Positions 1-5,559 of a stretch of 5,559 bases of DNA are shown here, in pieces. Position numbers and translations under genes: made by a program. The stretch covers positions 1-5,559 of the forward strand of contig VGVU01000089.1 of NCBI GenBank assembly GCA_016873905.1, written 5' to 3'. The notes under the pieces were generated by a model. The model was not told the origin of the DNA. It did no database searches and saw nothing but the letters and a program-made list of their open reading frames with translations. Each line of letters begins with the position of its first letter. The first letter of the stretch is position 1. Source of the stretch: Betaproteobacteria bacterium. GTDB lineage: Bacteria > Pseudomonadota > Gammaproteobacteria > Burkholderiales > Thiobacillaceae.

Positions 1-98
1 GGGATGAGGATGGAAACCCCTGTCTTGGCGAGCTGTGCCGCGAGGTGGGAGCCAACGAAGCCGCCCCCGCCGAGGATGCAGATTTGTTTGATTTTCAT
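1..98 (-). CDS. NAD(P)-binding epimerase/dehydratase-like protein, N-terminal fragment (runs off the window edge)
   Basis: Only the first 32 codons are present. Translation from the ATG at 98-96 gives a short basic start followed by ICILGGGGFVGSHLA. That is a beta strand and a GxxGxxG glycine-rich turn (G10, G13, G16), typical of the Rossmann fold in extended short-chain dehydrogenases and NAD-dependent epimerases. This pattern, including the phrase GGGGFVGSHLA, fits the family related to the mitochondrial complex I subunit NDUFA9, which is common in proteobacteria. I infer that subgroup from memory and cannot confirm it from so little sequence. The start is supported by a purine-rich AGGCAGGG ending 3 bases upstream, and by the glycine motif lying at the expected distance from the N-terminus. 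The gene follows slt on the same strand after a 60-base gap, so it is probably in the same transcript. The substrate is unknown. Confidence 0.72.
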   Translation of the reverse strand, partial: MKIKQICILGGGGFVGSHLAAQLAKTGVSILI

Positions 99-158
99 AA
101 TGCCCTGCCTGAAGGTAAGAATGTGAGAACGGAATACCGCGTATCTTACGCCGCCTGA

Positions 159-2093
159 TTAGTCGATGGCGGGGGTTAATTCATCCTCCGGCAGAGGGGC
201 GCTGCTGCGCGGCGGGATGACACCGAGTCGATCCTTGAGGCTGGTCTGTGGTCCGCCCAGTCGCTCGGCATAGAACATGGCATTGGCGAGGACCTTTTTG
301 ACATATTGGCGGGTCTCAAGGAAGGGAATGGTCTCCACATAGATGGTGCCTTCCAGGGTGCTGTTGGATTGCCATTTGCGCGCCCGCGCCGGTCCGGCAT
401 TGTAGGCGGCTGTGGCCAGAACGGTGGATTGGTCGAGGCCGTTGTACAGCTTCTTTAAATACCAGGTGCCGAAGCGGATGTTGGTCTCCGGTTGCACGAC
501 CTTCTTGACCGTTTTTTGGCTGGCACCGATCTGTTGACCAATCCAGCGCGCCGTTCCGGGCATGATTTGCATCAGGCCGCCGGCCCCGACGCGGGAGCGG
601 GCGTATTCAATAAAACGCGACTCCTGCCGCATCAACCCATAGACCCAGGCGACATCAAGATTCTGCTCACGGGCGAAGGACTCGGCCAGGTCGCGGTAGG
701 GCGTGATATAGCGCAGATCAATGCTGTGCGCCTCGCGCGTTCGTTCGGCGGTGCTGATGGCGCGGTCATACCAGCGGGCCTGACGCGCCAGTTCGGCGGC
801 GGCGAGCAGTTGCCGGTCATTCATGCCGCGCAGGGCCCAGTTCCACTCGGCCAGGGCCTCTTCGTCGAGACTCAGTTTACGCAGCAGGAGGGCGCGCTTC
901 AGCCCCGTATGGTCTTCCGCAAAACGCAGTTCGCTGTCCGTCAGAGGCAGGGCAATGGGGCGCGATTGCAGGCGCTGGGGCAAGGCCTCTTCCGCGAGTC
1001 GGCCGTAATAATTGAACTCTTGCGAGAGTGGCGCAAAGATCTGCTGAGCGCTGGCGTGGGCATTCATTGCCTGCAGGGCACGCGCCTTCCAGTAGCGCCA
1101 GACGGGTTCCTCCTGCAGGCGCGGCGGCATGGCTTGCAGGACCGCATAGACCTCGGGCCAGCGCTGGCTCCGGAGCAGACTGCGGGCGTGCCATTCATGT
1201 TGCAGATCGCTGTATCCCTCGCCCATGTAGCGGAACCAGGTATTGGCCATCGGGTCATGACGCCGTGCGGCCTCGACGGCAATCTGCCCCCAACCATAGC
1301 GCCGTTCGGTTTCGCTGTAGTGGTTTCCAGCGCTGGTCCAGAGATTGGCTGCCGCGGCCGGATCTTTTTTGGCCTTTTGATGCAGGGCATGAAGAGCGGC
1401 TTCACGCTGGCCGCGGGCGCTGGACGGCGTTTCGACAAGGGCCGTTGCACCGATCTCTGATTCACGCAGGGCCGTGGCCGCCATGCGTTGCCCCTCGGGT
1501 AGCCAGGTATCCAGACGGCGGGCCAGGCTCGTTTTCCCCTCGGCGAAGGCGAGTCGCAGACGCGCCGCGACCTCGTCCTCGCTGAGTTGCTTCTGATTGT
1601 GCAGGTGCGTGTAAATCGCTTCGCAAGGCTCGATCGGGGTCAGGGCCATCGTGAAGCGGGATTTCGCTTCCTGAACCGCCGCGTAATCGTTTTGCATCAG
1701 GCGTGCGTGCAGAACCATGCACTCGATCTCGCGGTCAGAGCCGTTATTTCCCTCGCTCAGGTTGCGCGCCTCAAGCAGGACGGAGGCCCATTGTTGCTGC
1801 GTATAGAGCGAGGCAATCAGGCGTTTGTGGGCCCGGTTTGACAGCGGGGTGTCGGGAAATTTCTTGGCAAAGGCGCGGAGCGGATCCGGGTCCCCTTGGG
1901 CGTCGCCCAGACGCCACCAGGCAATATAGGGCGCCAGCAGATGATTCGCAGGGACCTGAGCTGCGGCCTGTTCAAAGCGGGTGGATTGCCCCTTGCTGAT
2001 CGCTTCGCGGGCGTTGAGGAAGGCCTTGTCCGGGTTTGCGGCGGCCAGGCTGCCCGAGAACAGGGCGCCAATCAGGAATAGTATTTTGAGCAC
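159..2093 (-). CDS. slt: Soluble lytic murein transglycosylase (Slt70 type)
   Basis: This periplasmic enzyme cleaves the MurNAc-GlcNAc bond of peptidoglycan and forms a 1,6-anhydro-muramyl end. The 644-residue precursor matches the usual Slt70 length. Residues 1 to about 20 form a signal peptide (hydrophobic LKILFLIGALF, then small residues SLAAA). Residues from about 25 to 450 are Ala/Arg/Leu-rich helices, as in the superhelical U and L domains. The C-terminal catalytic domain begins near residue 470. It shows the family 1 signatures MRQESRF with catalytic Glu491, GAGGLMQIMPGTA at 503-515, and AAYNAG at 562-567. E. coli Slt70 places its catalytic Glu at 478. The start is GTG (2093-2091), chosen because it begins the signal peptide and no other in-frame start lies just upstream. 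The ribosome binding site is weak. The stop is TAA. The gene lies 82 bases after the nitroreductase gene on the same strand. Confidence 0.95.
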   Translation of the reverse strand: MLKILFLIGALFSGSLAAANPDKAFLNAREAISKGQSTRFEQAAAQVPANHLLAPYIAWWRLGDAQGDPDPLRAFAKKFPDTPLSNRAHKRLIASLYTQQQWASVLLEARNLSEGNNGSDREIECMVLHARLMQNDYAAVQEAKSRFTMALTPIEPCEAIYTHLHNQKQLSEDEVAARLRLAFAEGKTSLARRLDTWLPEGQRMAATALRESEIGATALVETPSSARGQREAALHALHQKAKKDPAAAANLWTSAGNHYSETERRYGWGQIAVEAARRHDPMANTWFRYMGEGYSDLQHEWHARSLLRSQRWPEVYAVLQAMPPRLQEEPVWRYWKARALQAMNAHASAQQIFAPLSQEFNYYGRLAEEALPQRLQSRPIALPLTDSELRFAEDHTGLKRALLLRKLSLDEEALAEWNWALRGMNDRQLLAAAELARQARWYDRAISTAERTREAHSIDLRYITPYRDLAESFAREQNLDVAWVYGLMRQESRFIEYARSRVGAGGLMQIMPGTARWIGQQIGASQKTVKKVVQPETNIRFGTWYLKKLYNGLDQSTVLATAAYNAGPARARKWQSNSTLEGTIYVETIPFLETRQYVKKVLANAMFYAERLGGPQTSLKDRLGVIPPRSSAPLPEDELTPAID

Positions 2094-2175
2094 GGTCCGG
2101 ATGGTAACTGAAGGCTAGGATCAAAGTCACTGGCCAGCGGGCCGGGCGCGGAAAAACCGTTTCTGTGGAGACATA

Positions 2176-2796
2176 TCAGCGGCGCGTCACAATCTCGTCC
2201 ATACCCAGACGCTGCTTGGCGGGCACGGCCTCGTTGCTATAGCCCAAGGCAAGAACCAGGGCCGGGCGGAAGCGAGCGGGGTCGGCCTGAATGGCTGCGG
2301 CAACCGCGTCCGGGAGATAACCGCCGATGGGGCAGGAATCCAGACCGATCACGGCAGAGGCCGTCATCATGTTGGCGGCGGCAATATGGCACTGGGTGAT
2401 GCTCCAGGCGGCGACATCCACGGCAGCGTAGAAATCGCGATACATGGCCAGACCGCCGGCCAGTCGCTCACCGGGATACTCTCGTTCCAGAAGGCGCAGG
2501 GTATAGGGCTGGTCGGGGGCCAATTCGCTGACCCGGGCAAGAATGACAATGACTGCGGCGGCCTCGCCGACCTGCGGTTGACCGAAGCAGGCAGCTTGCA
2601 AGGCGGCCTTGTCGGCGGCGCCCTGGCAAACAACGAAGTGCCACGGCTCCAGGCCGAAGGCGGAGGGCGACAGGCGTCCGGCCTCCAGAACATAGTCCAG
2701 ATCGGCATCGGCAAGCGGTCGGTCGGTGAAGCTGTGGCTGGCGTGGCGGCGGTGGAATGCGGTCAGTAATTCATTTCTCATGGGGCCATCTTTCAT
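2176..2796 (-). CDS. Nitroreductase-family FMN-dependent NAD(P)H oxidoreductase
   Basis: This is a predicted cytoplasmic FMN flavoprotein that uses NAD(P)H to reduce nitro compounds, quinones or similar acceptors. The real substrate cannot be told from sequence. The 206 residues match the family's usual 200-220. Near the N-terminus RRHASHSF (16-23) corresponds to the RHSxKxF phosphate-binding segment of NfsB. SPSAFGLEPWHFVV (43-56) matches the SPSxxNxQPW segment around the flavin. GLDSCPIGGY (151-160) matches the region that reads PIEGF in E. coli NfsB, and LALGY (182-186) is the family's C-terminal strand. Two positions differ from NfsB: the Lys of RHSTK is His21 and the Glu of PIEG is Gly. 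I therefore withhold the nfsB symbol. An alternative start at Met6 (2781-2779) would give a 201-residue protein that matches family N-termini better; neither start has a strong ribosome binding site. The gene is divergent from mog and upstream of slt. Confidence 0.88.
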   Translation of the reverse strand: MKDGPMRNELLTAFHRRHASHSFTDRPLADADLDYVLEAGRLSPSAFGLEPWHFVVCQGAADKAALQAACFGQPQVGEAAAVIVILARVSELAPDQPYTLRLLEREYPGERLAGGLAMYRDFYAAVDVAAWSITQCHIAAANMMTASAVIGLDSCPIGGYLPDAVAAAIQADPARFRPALVLALGYSNEAVPAKQRLGMDEIVTRR

Positions 2797-2811
2797 GGGG
2801 TCTCGCTCAGG

Positions 2812-2827
2812 TGCAAACTTATTTGCA
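2812..2827. promoter_or_regulatory. Perfect 6-bp inverted repeat, candidate operator upstream of the nitroreductase gene
   Basis: The sequence TGCAAA-CTTA-TTTGCA is a perfect dyad with 6-bp arms and a 4-bp spacer, ending 16 bases upstream of the nitroreductase ATG in the divergent nitroreductase/mog region. Size and spacing suit binding by a dimeric repressor; redox- or electrophile-sensing MarR, TetR or HxlR proteins often control such genes. No regulator gene is visible in the window, so the role is inferred. In RNA it could also form a weak, A/T-rich hairpin in the 5' leader. Confidence 0.4.
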
Positions 2828-2846
2828 GGAAGTTCGGAATGTTCGC

Positions 2847-2853
2847 TATTGTA
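2847..2853. promoter_or_regulatory. Possible overlapping -10 elements of the divergent promoters
   Basis: On the minus strand TACAAT (2853-2848) matches five of six bases of the sigma70 -10 consensus. It would start nitroreductase transcription near 2840, placing the dyad at 2812-2827 just downstream. I see no good -35 for it. On the plus strand the same bases read TATTGT (2847-2852), four of six, with only a poor -35 candidate near 2822-2828. The minus-strand assignment is the stronger of the two. Both rest on consensus matching alone. Confidence 0.25.
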
Positions 2854-2917
2854 GTCGGCCTCCGCACGGCTAATCCCACAGACCGGACGCGGTTACTGTC
2901 CATTCGCTGAAATTTGA

Positions 2918-2955
2918 CCGAAAGTCCTTATGTCCTCCGAAAGCCCTCATGTCCT
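2918..2955 (+). repeat. 19-bp imperfect tandem duplication across the mog start codon
   Basis: Unit 1 (2918-2936) and unit 2 (2937-2955) are directly adjacent and agree at 17 of 19 positions; both differences are T to C. Each unit reads CCGAAAG-CCT-ATGTCCT with one variable base on either side of the central CCT. Each contains an ATG, at 2930 and 2949. Because 19 is not a multiple of three, the two ATGs lie in different frames, and only the first is in frame with Mog. Confidence 0.85.
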
Positions 2956-3505
2956 CTCTCCGTTTGAACCCGCCGCTATTGGCATTGTTTCGATCAGTGA
3001 CCGCGCTTCCGGCGGTGTGTATGAAGACAAGGGTCTGCCCGCGCTGAAAGAATGGCTGACGGCGGCCTTGCATAACCCCGTGACCTTTGTTGAACGCCTG
3101 ATTCCCGATGAGCAGGCTCAGATTGAGGCGACCCTGATCGACCTGGCCGCGCAGTGCTGCCTGGTCTTGACCACCGGCGGGACCGGCCCCGCTCCGCGCG
3201 ATGTCACCCCGGAGGCGACCCTGGCGGTGGCTGACAAGGTGTTGCCTGGCTTTGGCGAGGCCATGCGCGCGGTGTCGCTGAAATATGTTCCGACGGCGAT
3301 TTTGTCGCGCCAGGTGGGCGTGGTCCGCGGCCATTGTTTGATTCTGAATCTGCCGGGGCAACCGAAGGCCATCAAAGAGACGCTGGATGGTGTGTTCGCG
3401 GCGGTTCCCTATGGCGTTGACCTCATCGGCGGGCCGTATCTGGAGACGCGGGCGGAAGTCGTGCAGGCCTTTCGGCCCAAGTCAGCGCAGCGGCGACCAG
3501 CCTAA
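2930..3505 (+). CDS. mog: Molybdopterin adenylyltransferase Mog
   Basis: Mog activates molybdopterin by adenylylation with Mg-ATP, giving the MPT-AMP intermediate into which MoeA inserts molybdate. It acts in the cytoplasm as a trimer in the E. coli enzyme. The 191 residues align with E. coli Mog over most of their length: IGIVSISDRASGGVYEDKG (17-35), RLIPDEQ (56-62), LTTGGTGP (80-87), RDVTPEATLAVAD (90-102), PTAILSRQVGVVR (121-133), NLPGQPK (140-146) and AFRPKSA (180-186). Asp60 and Asp91 match catalytic Asp49 and Asp82 of E. coli Mog. About 12 residues present in E. coli after KETLEGV are missing here, and homology begins only near residue 17, leaving an unconserved leader. ATG 2930 is the first in-frame start after a TGA at 2915 and no other ATG, GTG or TTG precedes the conserved core; its ribosome binding site is weak. 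No other molybdenum-cofactor gene is in the window. Confidence 0.94.
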   Translation: MSSESPHVLSPFEPAAIGIVSISDRASGGVYEDKGLPALKEWLTAALHNPVTFVERLIPDEQAQIEATLIDLAAQCCLVLTTGGTGPAPRDVTPEATLAVADKVLPGFGEAMRAVSLKYVPTAILSRQVGVVRGHCLILNLPGQPKAIKETLDGVFAAVPYGVDLIGGPYLETRAEVVQAFRPKSAQRRPA

Positions 3506-3512
3506 AGGCTGG
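3497..3512. terminator. GC-rich palindrome between convergent genes, possible weak bidirectional terminator
   Basis: CCAGCC-TAAA-GGCTGG has 6-bp perfect arms, or 7-bp if the outer T and A of the loop pair. It sits exactly where mog and the C40 peptidase gene meet, and both stop codons (TAA at 3503-3505 plus, TAG at 3504-3502 minus) begin in its loop. Only a short ATTTC follows on the plus side and no T-run on the minus side, so it is not a canonical intrinsic terminator. Confidence 0.3.
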
Positions 3513-4017
3513 ATTTCAGGCGCTCGGGGTGGATGCGGCGGGCACCGTTGTAACGCGTGGTCCAGTAGCGATCGTCCAGATTGGAGACGGTGACATACTT
3601 GCTGCGGGTGCTGGAGGAGTGGACGAAGCGACCCTCACCGAGGTAGATCCCGACATGGGAAAACGGTTTGCGGCGGGTATTGAAGAAGACCAGATCGCCC
3701 GGTTCGAGCGCCATTTTTTCGACCGCGACCCCTTCCCGGCTCATTTGCAGGGCATTGTGGGGAAGCTCGAGACCGCTGGCGTCGTTATAGACATGGCGGA
3801 CAAAACCGCTGCAATCCACGCCCTTGTTGGGGTCCGTGCCACCGCGCTTGTAGGGGCTGCCGATCAGGGTCAAGGCATAGAGCATCGGTTTGGTCCGTGC
3901 CATCAGACCCTCACTCACGGCGCCATTTTCGTCGGTCTTTTCTCCGGAGGCCGTGGCCTGTAGCGGGCAGGCCAGGCCTGCGCAAAGGAGGGTCACAAGG
4001 AAAAGGCGGCTCAACAT
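3502..4017 (-). CDS. Secreted NlpC/P60 (C40) family peptidoglycan peptidase, MepS/Spr-like
   Basis: This is a predicted periplasmic cysteine peptidase acting on peptide stems or crosslinks of peptidoglycan. The 171-residue protein has a signal peptide (Arg4, hydrophobic LFLVTLLCAGLA, likely cleavage after ATA at 21-23), a short charged linker, then an NlpC/P60 domain from about residue 40. The domain shows GSPYKRGG (53-60), then VDCSGFV with nucleophile Cys69, LEPGDLVFF (104-112), FSHVGIYLGEGRFVHSS (119-135) with His121 as base and His133 as the third residue. The spacing nearly equals Cys68-His119-His131 of E. coli MepS (Spr). The Cys17 context, GLAC, is not a good lipobox, so I favour a soluble rather than a lipoprotein form; MepS itself is a lipoprotein, and I therefore withhold that symbol. 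The gene overlaps the mog stop by 4 bases, convergently, and is divergent from glyQ. There is no clear ribosome binding site; the ATG lies in an inverted repeat. Confidence 0.92.
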   Translation of the reverse strand: MLSRLFLVTLLCAGLACPLQATASGEKTDENGAVSEGLMARTKPMLYALTLIGSPYKRGGTDPNKGVDCSGFVRHVYNDASGLELPHNALQMSREGVAVEKMALEPGDLVFFNTRRKPFSHVGIYLGEGRFVHSSSTRSKYVTVSNLDDRYWTTRYNGARRIHPERLKSSL

Positions 4018-4039
4018 GGGCGCTGATTAGGCCATGTTG
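4012..4039. repeat. 8-bp perfect inverted repeat over the C40 peptidase start codon
   Basis: CAACATGG (4012-4019) and CCATGTTG (4032-4039) are exact reverse complements separated by 12 bases. The peptidase ATG (4017-4015) lies in the 4012-4019 arm, so in minus-strand RNA a hairpin would pair the start codon with the upstream arm. The dyad could equally be a protein-binding site between the divergent peptidase and glyQ genes. The upstream arm also begins a two-codon ATG-GCC-TAA frame on the minus strand (4035-4027), which may be coincidence. Confidence 0.45.
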
Positions 4040-4083
4040 TGGTCCTCTTGTCCACCCGTCAGCGTGCTCGCAGGCACCGCGGC

Positions 4084-4103
4084 AAGGTAGAATCACCTAC
4101 CTT
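4084..4103 (+). promoter_or_regulatory. Putative glyQ promoter -10 element embedded in a 7-bp inverted repeat
   Basis: TAGAAT at 4088-4093 matches five of six bases of the sigma70 -10 consensus and would place the glyQ transcript start near 4100, about 23 bases before the start codon. I find no convincing -35 at 16-18 bases upstream. The element overlaps a perfect inverted repeat, AAGGTAG (4084-4090), 6-base spacer, CTACCTT (4097-4103). No T-box-like long leader fits in the 105 bases available. Confidence 0.35.
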
Positions 4104-4122
4104 TGCTACGAATGATGCTGAC

Positions 4123-5034
4123 ATGCTGGCCTTTCAGGACATTATCCTTACCCTGCAACGCTTTTGGGGCGAGCAGGGCTGCGCGATCTTGCAACCCTAC
4201 GATCTGGAGGTGGGTGCGGGAACCAGCCATACGGCGACCTTCTTGCGTTCGCTCGGCCCGGAGCCCTGGAAGGCAGCCTATGTGCAGCCATCGCGGCGTC
4301 CGAAGGACGGTCGTTATGGCGAGAACCCCAACCGCCTGCAACACTATTATCAGTTTCAGGTGGTCCTGAAACCGGCCCCGGAAAACATCCTTGATCTTTA
4401 TCTGGGCTCACTCAAGGCCTTGGGTTTTGACCTGAAGCAGAACGACATCCGCTTTGTCGAGGATGACTGGGAAAACCCGACCCTGGGCGCCTGGGGCCTG
4501 GGCTGGGAGGTCTGGCTGAATGGCATGGAGGTGACCCAGTTCACCTATTTCCAGCAGGTCGGCGGCATCAACTGCAAGCCGATTACCGGCGAGATTACCT
4601 ACGGTCTGGAGCGTTTGGCGATGTATCTGCAGGGCGTCGACAATGTGTTCGACCTTGAGTATGCCCCGGGGGTCAGTTACGGCGATGTCTTCCACCAGAA
4701 CGAGGTGGAACAGTCCACTTACAATTTTGAACACAGCGATGTGGCTTTTCTGCTCACGGCCTTCAATGCCCACGAAAAGCAGGCCCAGAACCTGATGCAG
4801 GAGCAACTGGCTCTGCCGGCCTATGAACAGGTGCTGAAGGCCGCGCATACCTTCAATCTGCTCGATGCCCGGGGCGCTATTTCGGTGACCGAGCGTGCGG
4901 CCTATATTGGTCGCATCCGTAACCTGGCCCGTGCGGTCGCGCAGAGTTATGTCGATTCGCGCGCGCGTCTGGGCTTCCCCATGGCCCCCAAGGCCTGGGC
5001 CGATGAAGTGTTGGCACAGCGGGAGGTCGCATGA
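4123..5034 (+). CDS. glyQ: Glycyl-tRNA synthetase alpha subunit
   Basis: GlyQ is the catalytic class II subunit of the alpha2beta2 glycyl-tRNA synthetase, which charges tRNA-Gly in the cytoplasm. From ATG 4123 the protein is 303 residues, the same length as E. coli GlyQ, and it aligns with it nearly end to end. Landmarks are LQPYDLEVGAGTSH (23-36), YVQPSRRPKDGRYGENPNR (53-71, motif 2 region), VEDDWENPTLGAWGLGWEVW (112-131), VTQFTYFQQVGG (137-148), ITYGLERLAMY (158-168, motif 3) and FHQNEVEQSTYNFE (190-203). An earlier in-frame GTG at 4039 would add 28 residues unlike any family N-terminus and would cross the putative -10, so I reject it. Two other ATGs at 4112 and 4115 are out of frame. No strong ribosome binding site is visible before 4123. 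Its stop overlaps the glyS start as ATGA, which implies coupled translation and balanced subunit production. Confidence 0.97.
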   Translation: MLAFQDIILTLQRFWGEQGCAILQPYDLEVGAGTSHTATFLRSLGPEPWKAAYVQPSRRPKDGRYGENPNRLQHYYQFQVVLKPAPENILDLYLGSLKALGFDLKQNDIRFVEDDWENPTLGAWGLGWEVWLNGMEVTQFTYFQQVGGINCKPITGEITYGLERLAMYLQGVDNVFDLEYAPGVSYGDVFHQNEVEQSTYNFEHSDVAFLLTAFNAHEKQAQNLMQEQLALPAYEQVLKAAHTFNLLDARGAISVTERAAYIGRIRNLARAVAQSYVDSRARLGFPMAPKAWADEVLAQREVA

Positions 5035-5559
5035 GCCTGAATAGCCTCCTCGTTGAACTCTTCGTCGAAGAGTTGCCGCCCAAGGCACTCAACAAGCTGG
5101 GCGAGGCCTTTGCCGCGGGCATTGCCGATAGTCTGCGTGCGCAAGGGTTGGCCACGGCCAATAGCGTTGTGACAGCCTTTGCCTCGCCGCGTCGTTTAGC
5201 GGTCCATAGCACGGGCGTGGCCACGCAGGCGGCCGAACGCGCCGTGGCACAAAAGCTCATGCCGGTGGCCGTGGCCCTGACGGCAGACGGTCAACCCACT
5301 CCGGCCCTGCTCAAAAAGCTGGCGGCGCTGGGGTTGAGCGCGGATTGTCTGCCGCAATTGCGGCTTGCCCCGGATGGCAAGACCGAGAGCCTGTTCCATG
5401 ACAGCGTGGTGGCTGGCGCAACGCTGGCCGCCGGCCTGCAAAAGGCCATCGACGAGGCCCTGGCCCGCTTGCCCATTCCCAAGGTGATGAGTTATCAGAT
5501 TGAGGACGGGTGGCGGACGGTGAACTTTGTTCGCCCGGCGCATGGCCTTGTGGCCCTGC
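5031..5559 (+). CDS. glyS: Glycyl-tRNA synthetase beta subunit, N-terminal part (runs off the window edge)
   Basis: GlyS is the tRNA-binding partner of GlyQ in the alpha2beta2 enzyme. The frame opens with ATG at 5031, overlapping the glyQ TGA by four bases, and stays open for 176 codons to the window end with no stop. The full family protein is about 690 residues, so roughly a quarter is present. Recognisable family segments are LLVELFVEELPPKAL (6-20), FASPRRLAVH (50-59), and near the end LPIPKVMSY followed by WRTVNFVRPAHGLVAL, which are strongly conserved in proteobacterial GlyS. No truncation or frameshift is visible in this part. The C-terminal domain that contacts the tRNA anticodon lies outside the window. 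Confidence 0.96.
   Translation, partial: MSLNSLLVELFVEELPPKALNKLGEAFAAGIADSLRAQGLATANSVVTAFASPRRLAVHSTGVATQAAERAVAQKLMPVAVALTADGQPTPALLKKLAALGLSADCLPQLRLAPDGKTESLFHDSVVAGATLAAGLQKAIDEALARLPIPKVMSYQIEDGWRTVNFVRPAHGLVAL

Noticed and set aside
115..149. A 6-bp inverted repeat, GTAAGA/TCTTAC, in the slt-epimerase gap
   Set aside because: The arms are short and 23 bases apart, which is expected by chance at this length, and no promoter or terminator feature accompanies them.
492..1460. A 322-codon open frame on the plus strand opposite slt
   Set aside because: It lies wholly inside slt in antisense. Its translation is low in recognisable motifs and rich in Gly/Ala/Arg/Gln as expected from the complement of a GC-rich gene, while slt carries full family signatures.
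2094..2175. A terminator between the nitroreductase gene and slt
   Set aside because: The region has a GC-rich patch and a short T-run on the minus strand, but the T-run precedes the GC-rich part and no stem longer than about 4 bp forms, so co-transcription remains possible.
2870..3361. A 163-codon open frame on the minus strand opposite mog
   Set aside because: It overlaps the conserved mog core in antisense, and its translation resembles no protein I know.
159..4017. A peptidoglycan-remodelling locus formed by slt and the C40 peptidase
   Set aside because: The two genes are on the same strand but separated by oppositely oriented mog and the unrelated nitroreductase gene, so they share no transcript; proximity alone is not evidence of a joint system.
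4039..4122. An upstream GTG start extending glyQ by 28 residues
   Set aside because: The extra residues are Arg-rich and not found in the family; ATG 4123 gives exactly 303 residues, the E. coli GlyQ length, and the GTG would lie upstream of the likely promoter -10.
4408..5088. A 226-codon open frame on the minus strand opposite glyQ and the glyS start
   Set aside because: It is antisense to two essential, strongly conserved genes and shows no family motif; open frames of this kind arise from GC-rich codon use.

Overview
This is an ordinary chromosomal stretch of a Gram-negative proteobacterium, most likely a betaproteobacterium. The evidence is the GC-rich coding sequence, an E. coli-type periplasmic Slt70 transglycosylase, a separate-subunit (alpha2beta2) glycyl-tRNA synthetase, and protein sequences that read closest to beta/gammaproteobacterial versions. 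The assignment rests on recalled family sequences, not on a search. The window holds six protein genes, or seven counting both edge-truncated ones, packed tightly with gaps of 60-133 bp. No stretch over 300 bases lacks a gene. I see no rRNA, tRNA, CRISPR array, insertion sequence or phage gene.

Layout. Positions 1-2796, minus strand: a nitroreductase-family flavoprotein (2176-2796), then slt (159-2093), then the first 32 codons of an NAD(P)-binding epimerase/dehydratase-like protein (98 down to 1, running off the edge). All three point the same way with no convincing terminator between them, so they may be co-transcribed. Positions 2797-2929 form a divergent promoter region with a clean dyad, TGCAAA-CTTA-TTTGCA. 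Positions 2930-3505, plus strand: mog, molybdopterin adenylyltransferase, with a 19-bp imperfect tandem duplication across its start codon. Positions 3502-4017, minus strand: a secreted NlpC/P60 (C40) peptidase of the MepS/Spr type, convergent with mog. The two stop codons overlap inside the loop of a small GC-rich palindrome. Positions 4018-4122 form a second divergent region with two perfect inverted repeats and a TAGAAT -10-like element. Positions 4123-5559, plus strand: glyQ and the start of glyS, overlapping by ATGA.

Functions. GlyQ and GlyS form one enzyme that charges tRNA-Gly. Slt and the C40 peptidase both act on peptidoglycan in the periplasm, Slt on glycan strands and the peptidase on peptide crosslinks or stems. 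Mog adenylylates molybdopterin during molybdenum cofactor synthesis. The nitroreductase is an FMN enzyme of unknown physiological substrate. These jobs are unrelated, and I infer no common pathway.

I found no evidence of a previously undescribed system. The items worth a second look are small non-coding structures at gene boundaries: the dyad between the nitroreductase and mog, the tandem repeat that sets the mog start, the palindrome holding two opposed stop codons, and the inverted repeats at the C40 peptidase start and the glyQ promoter.
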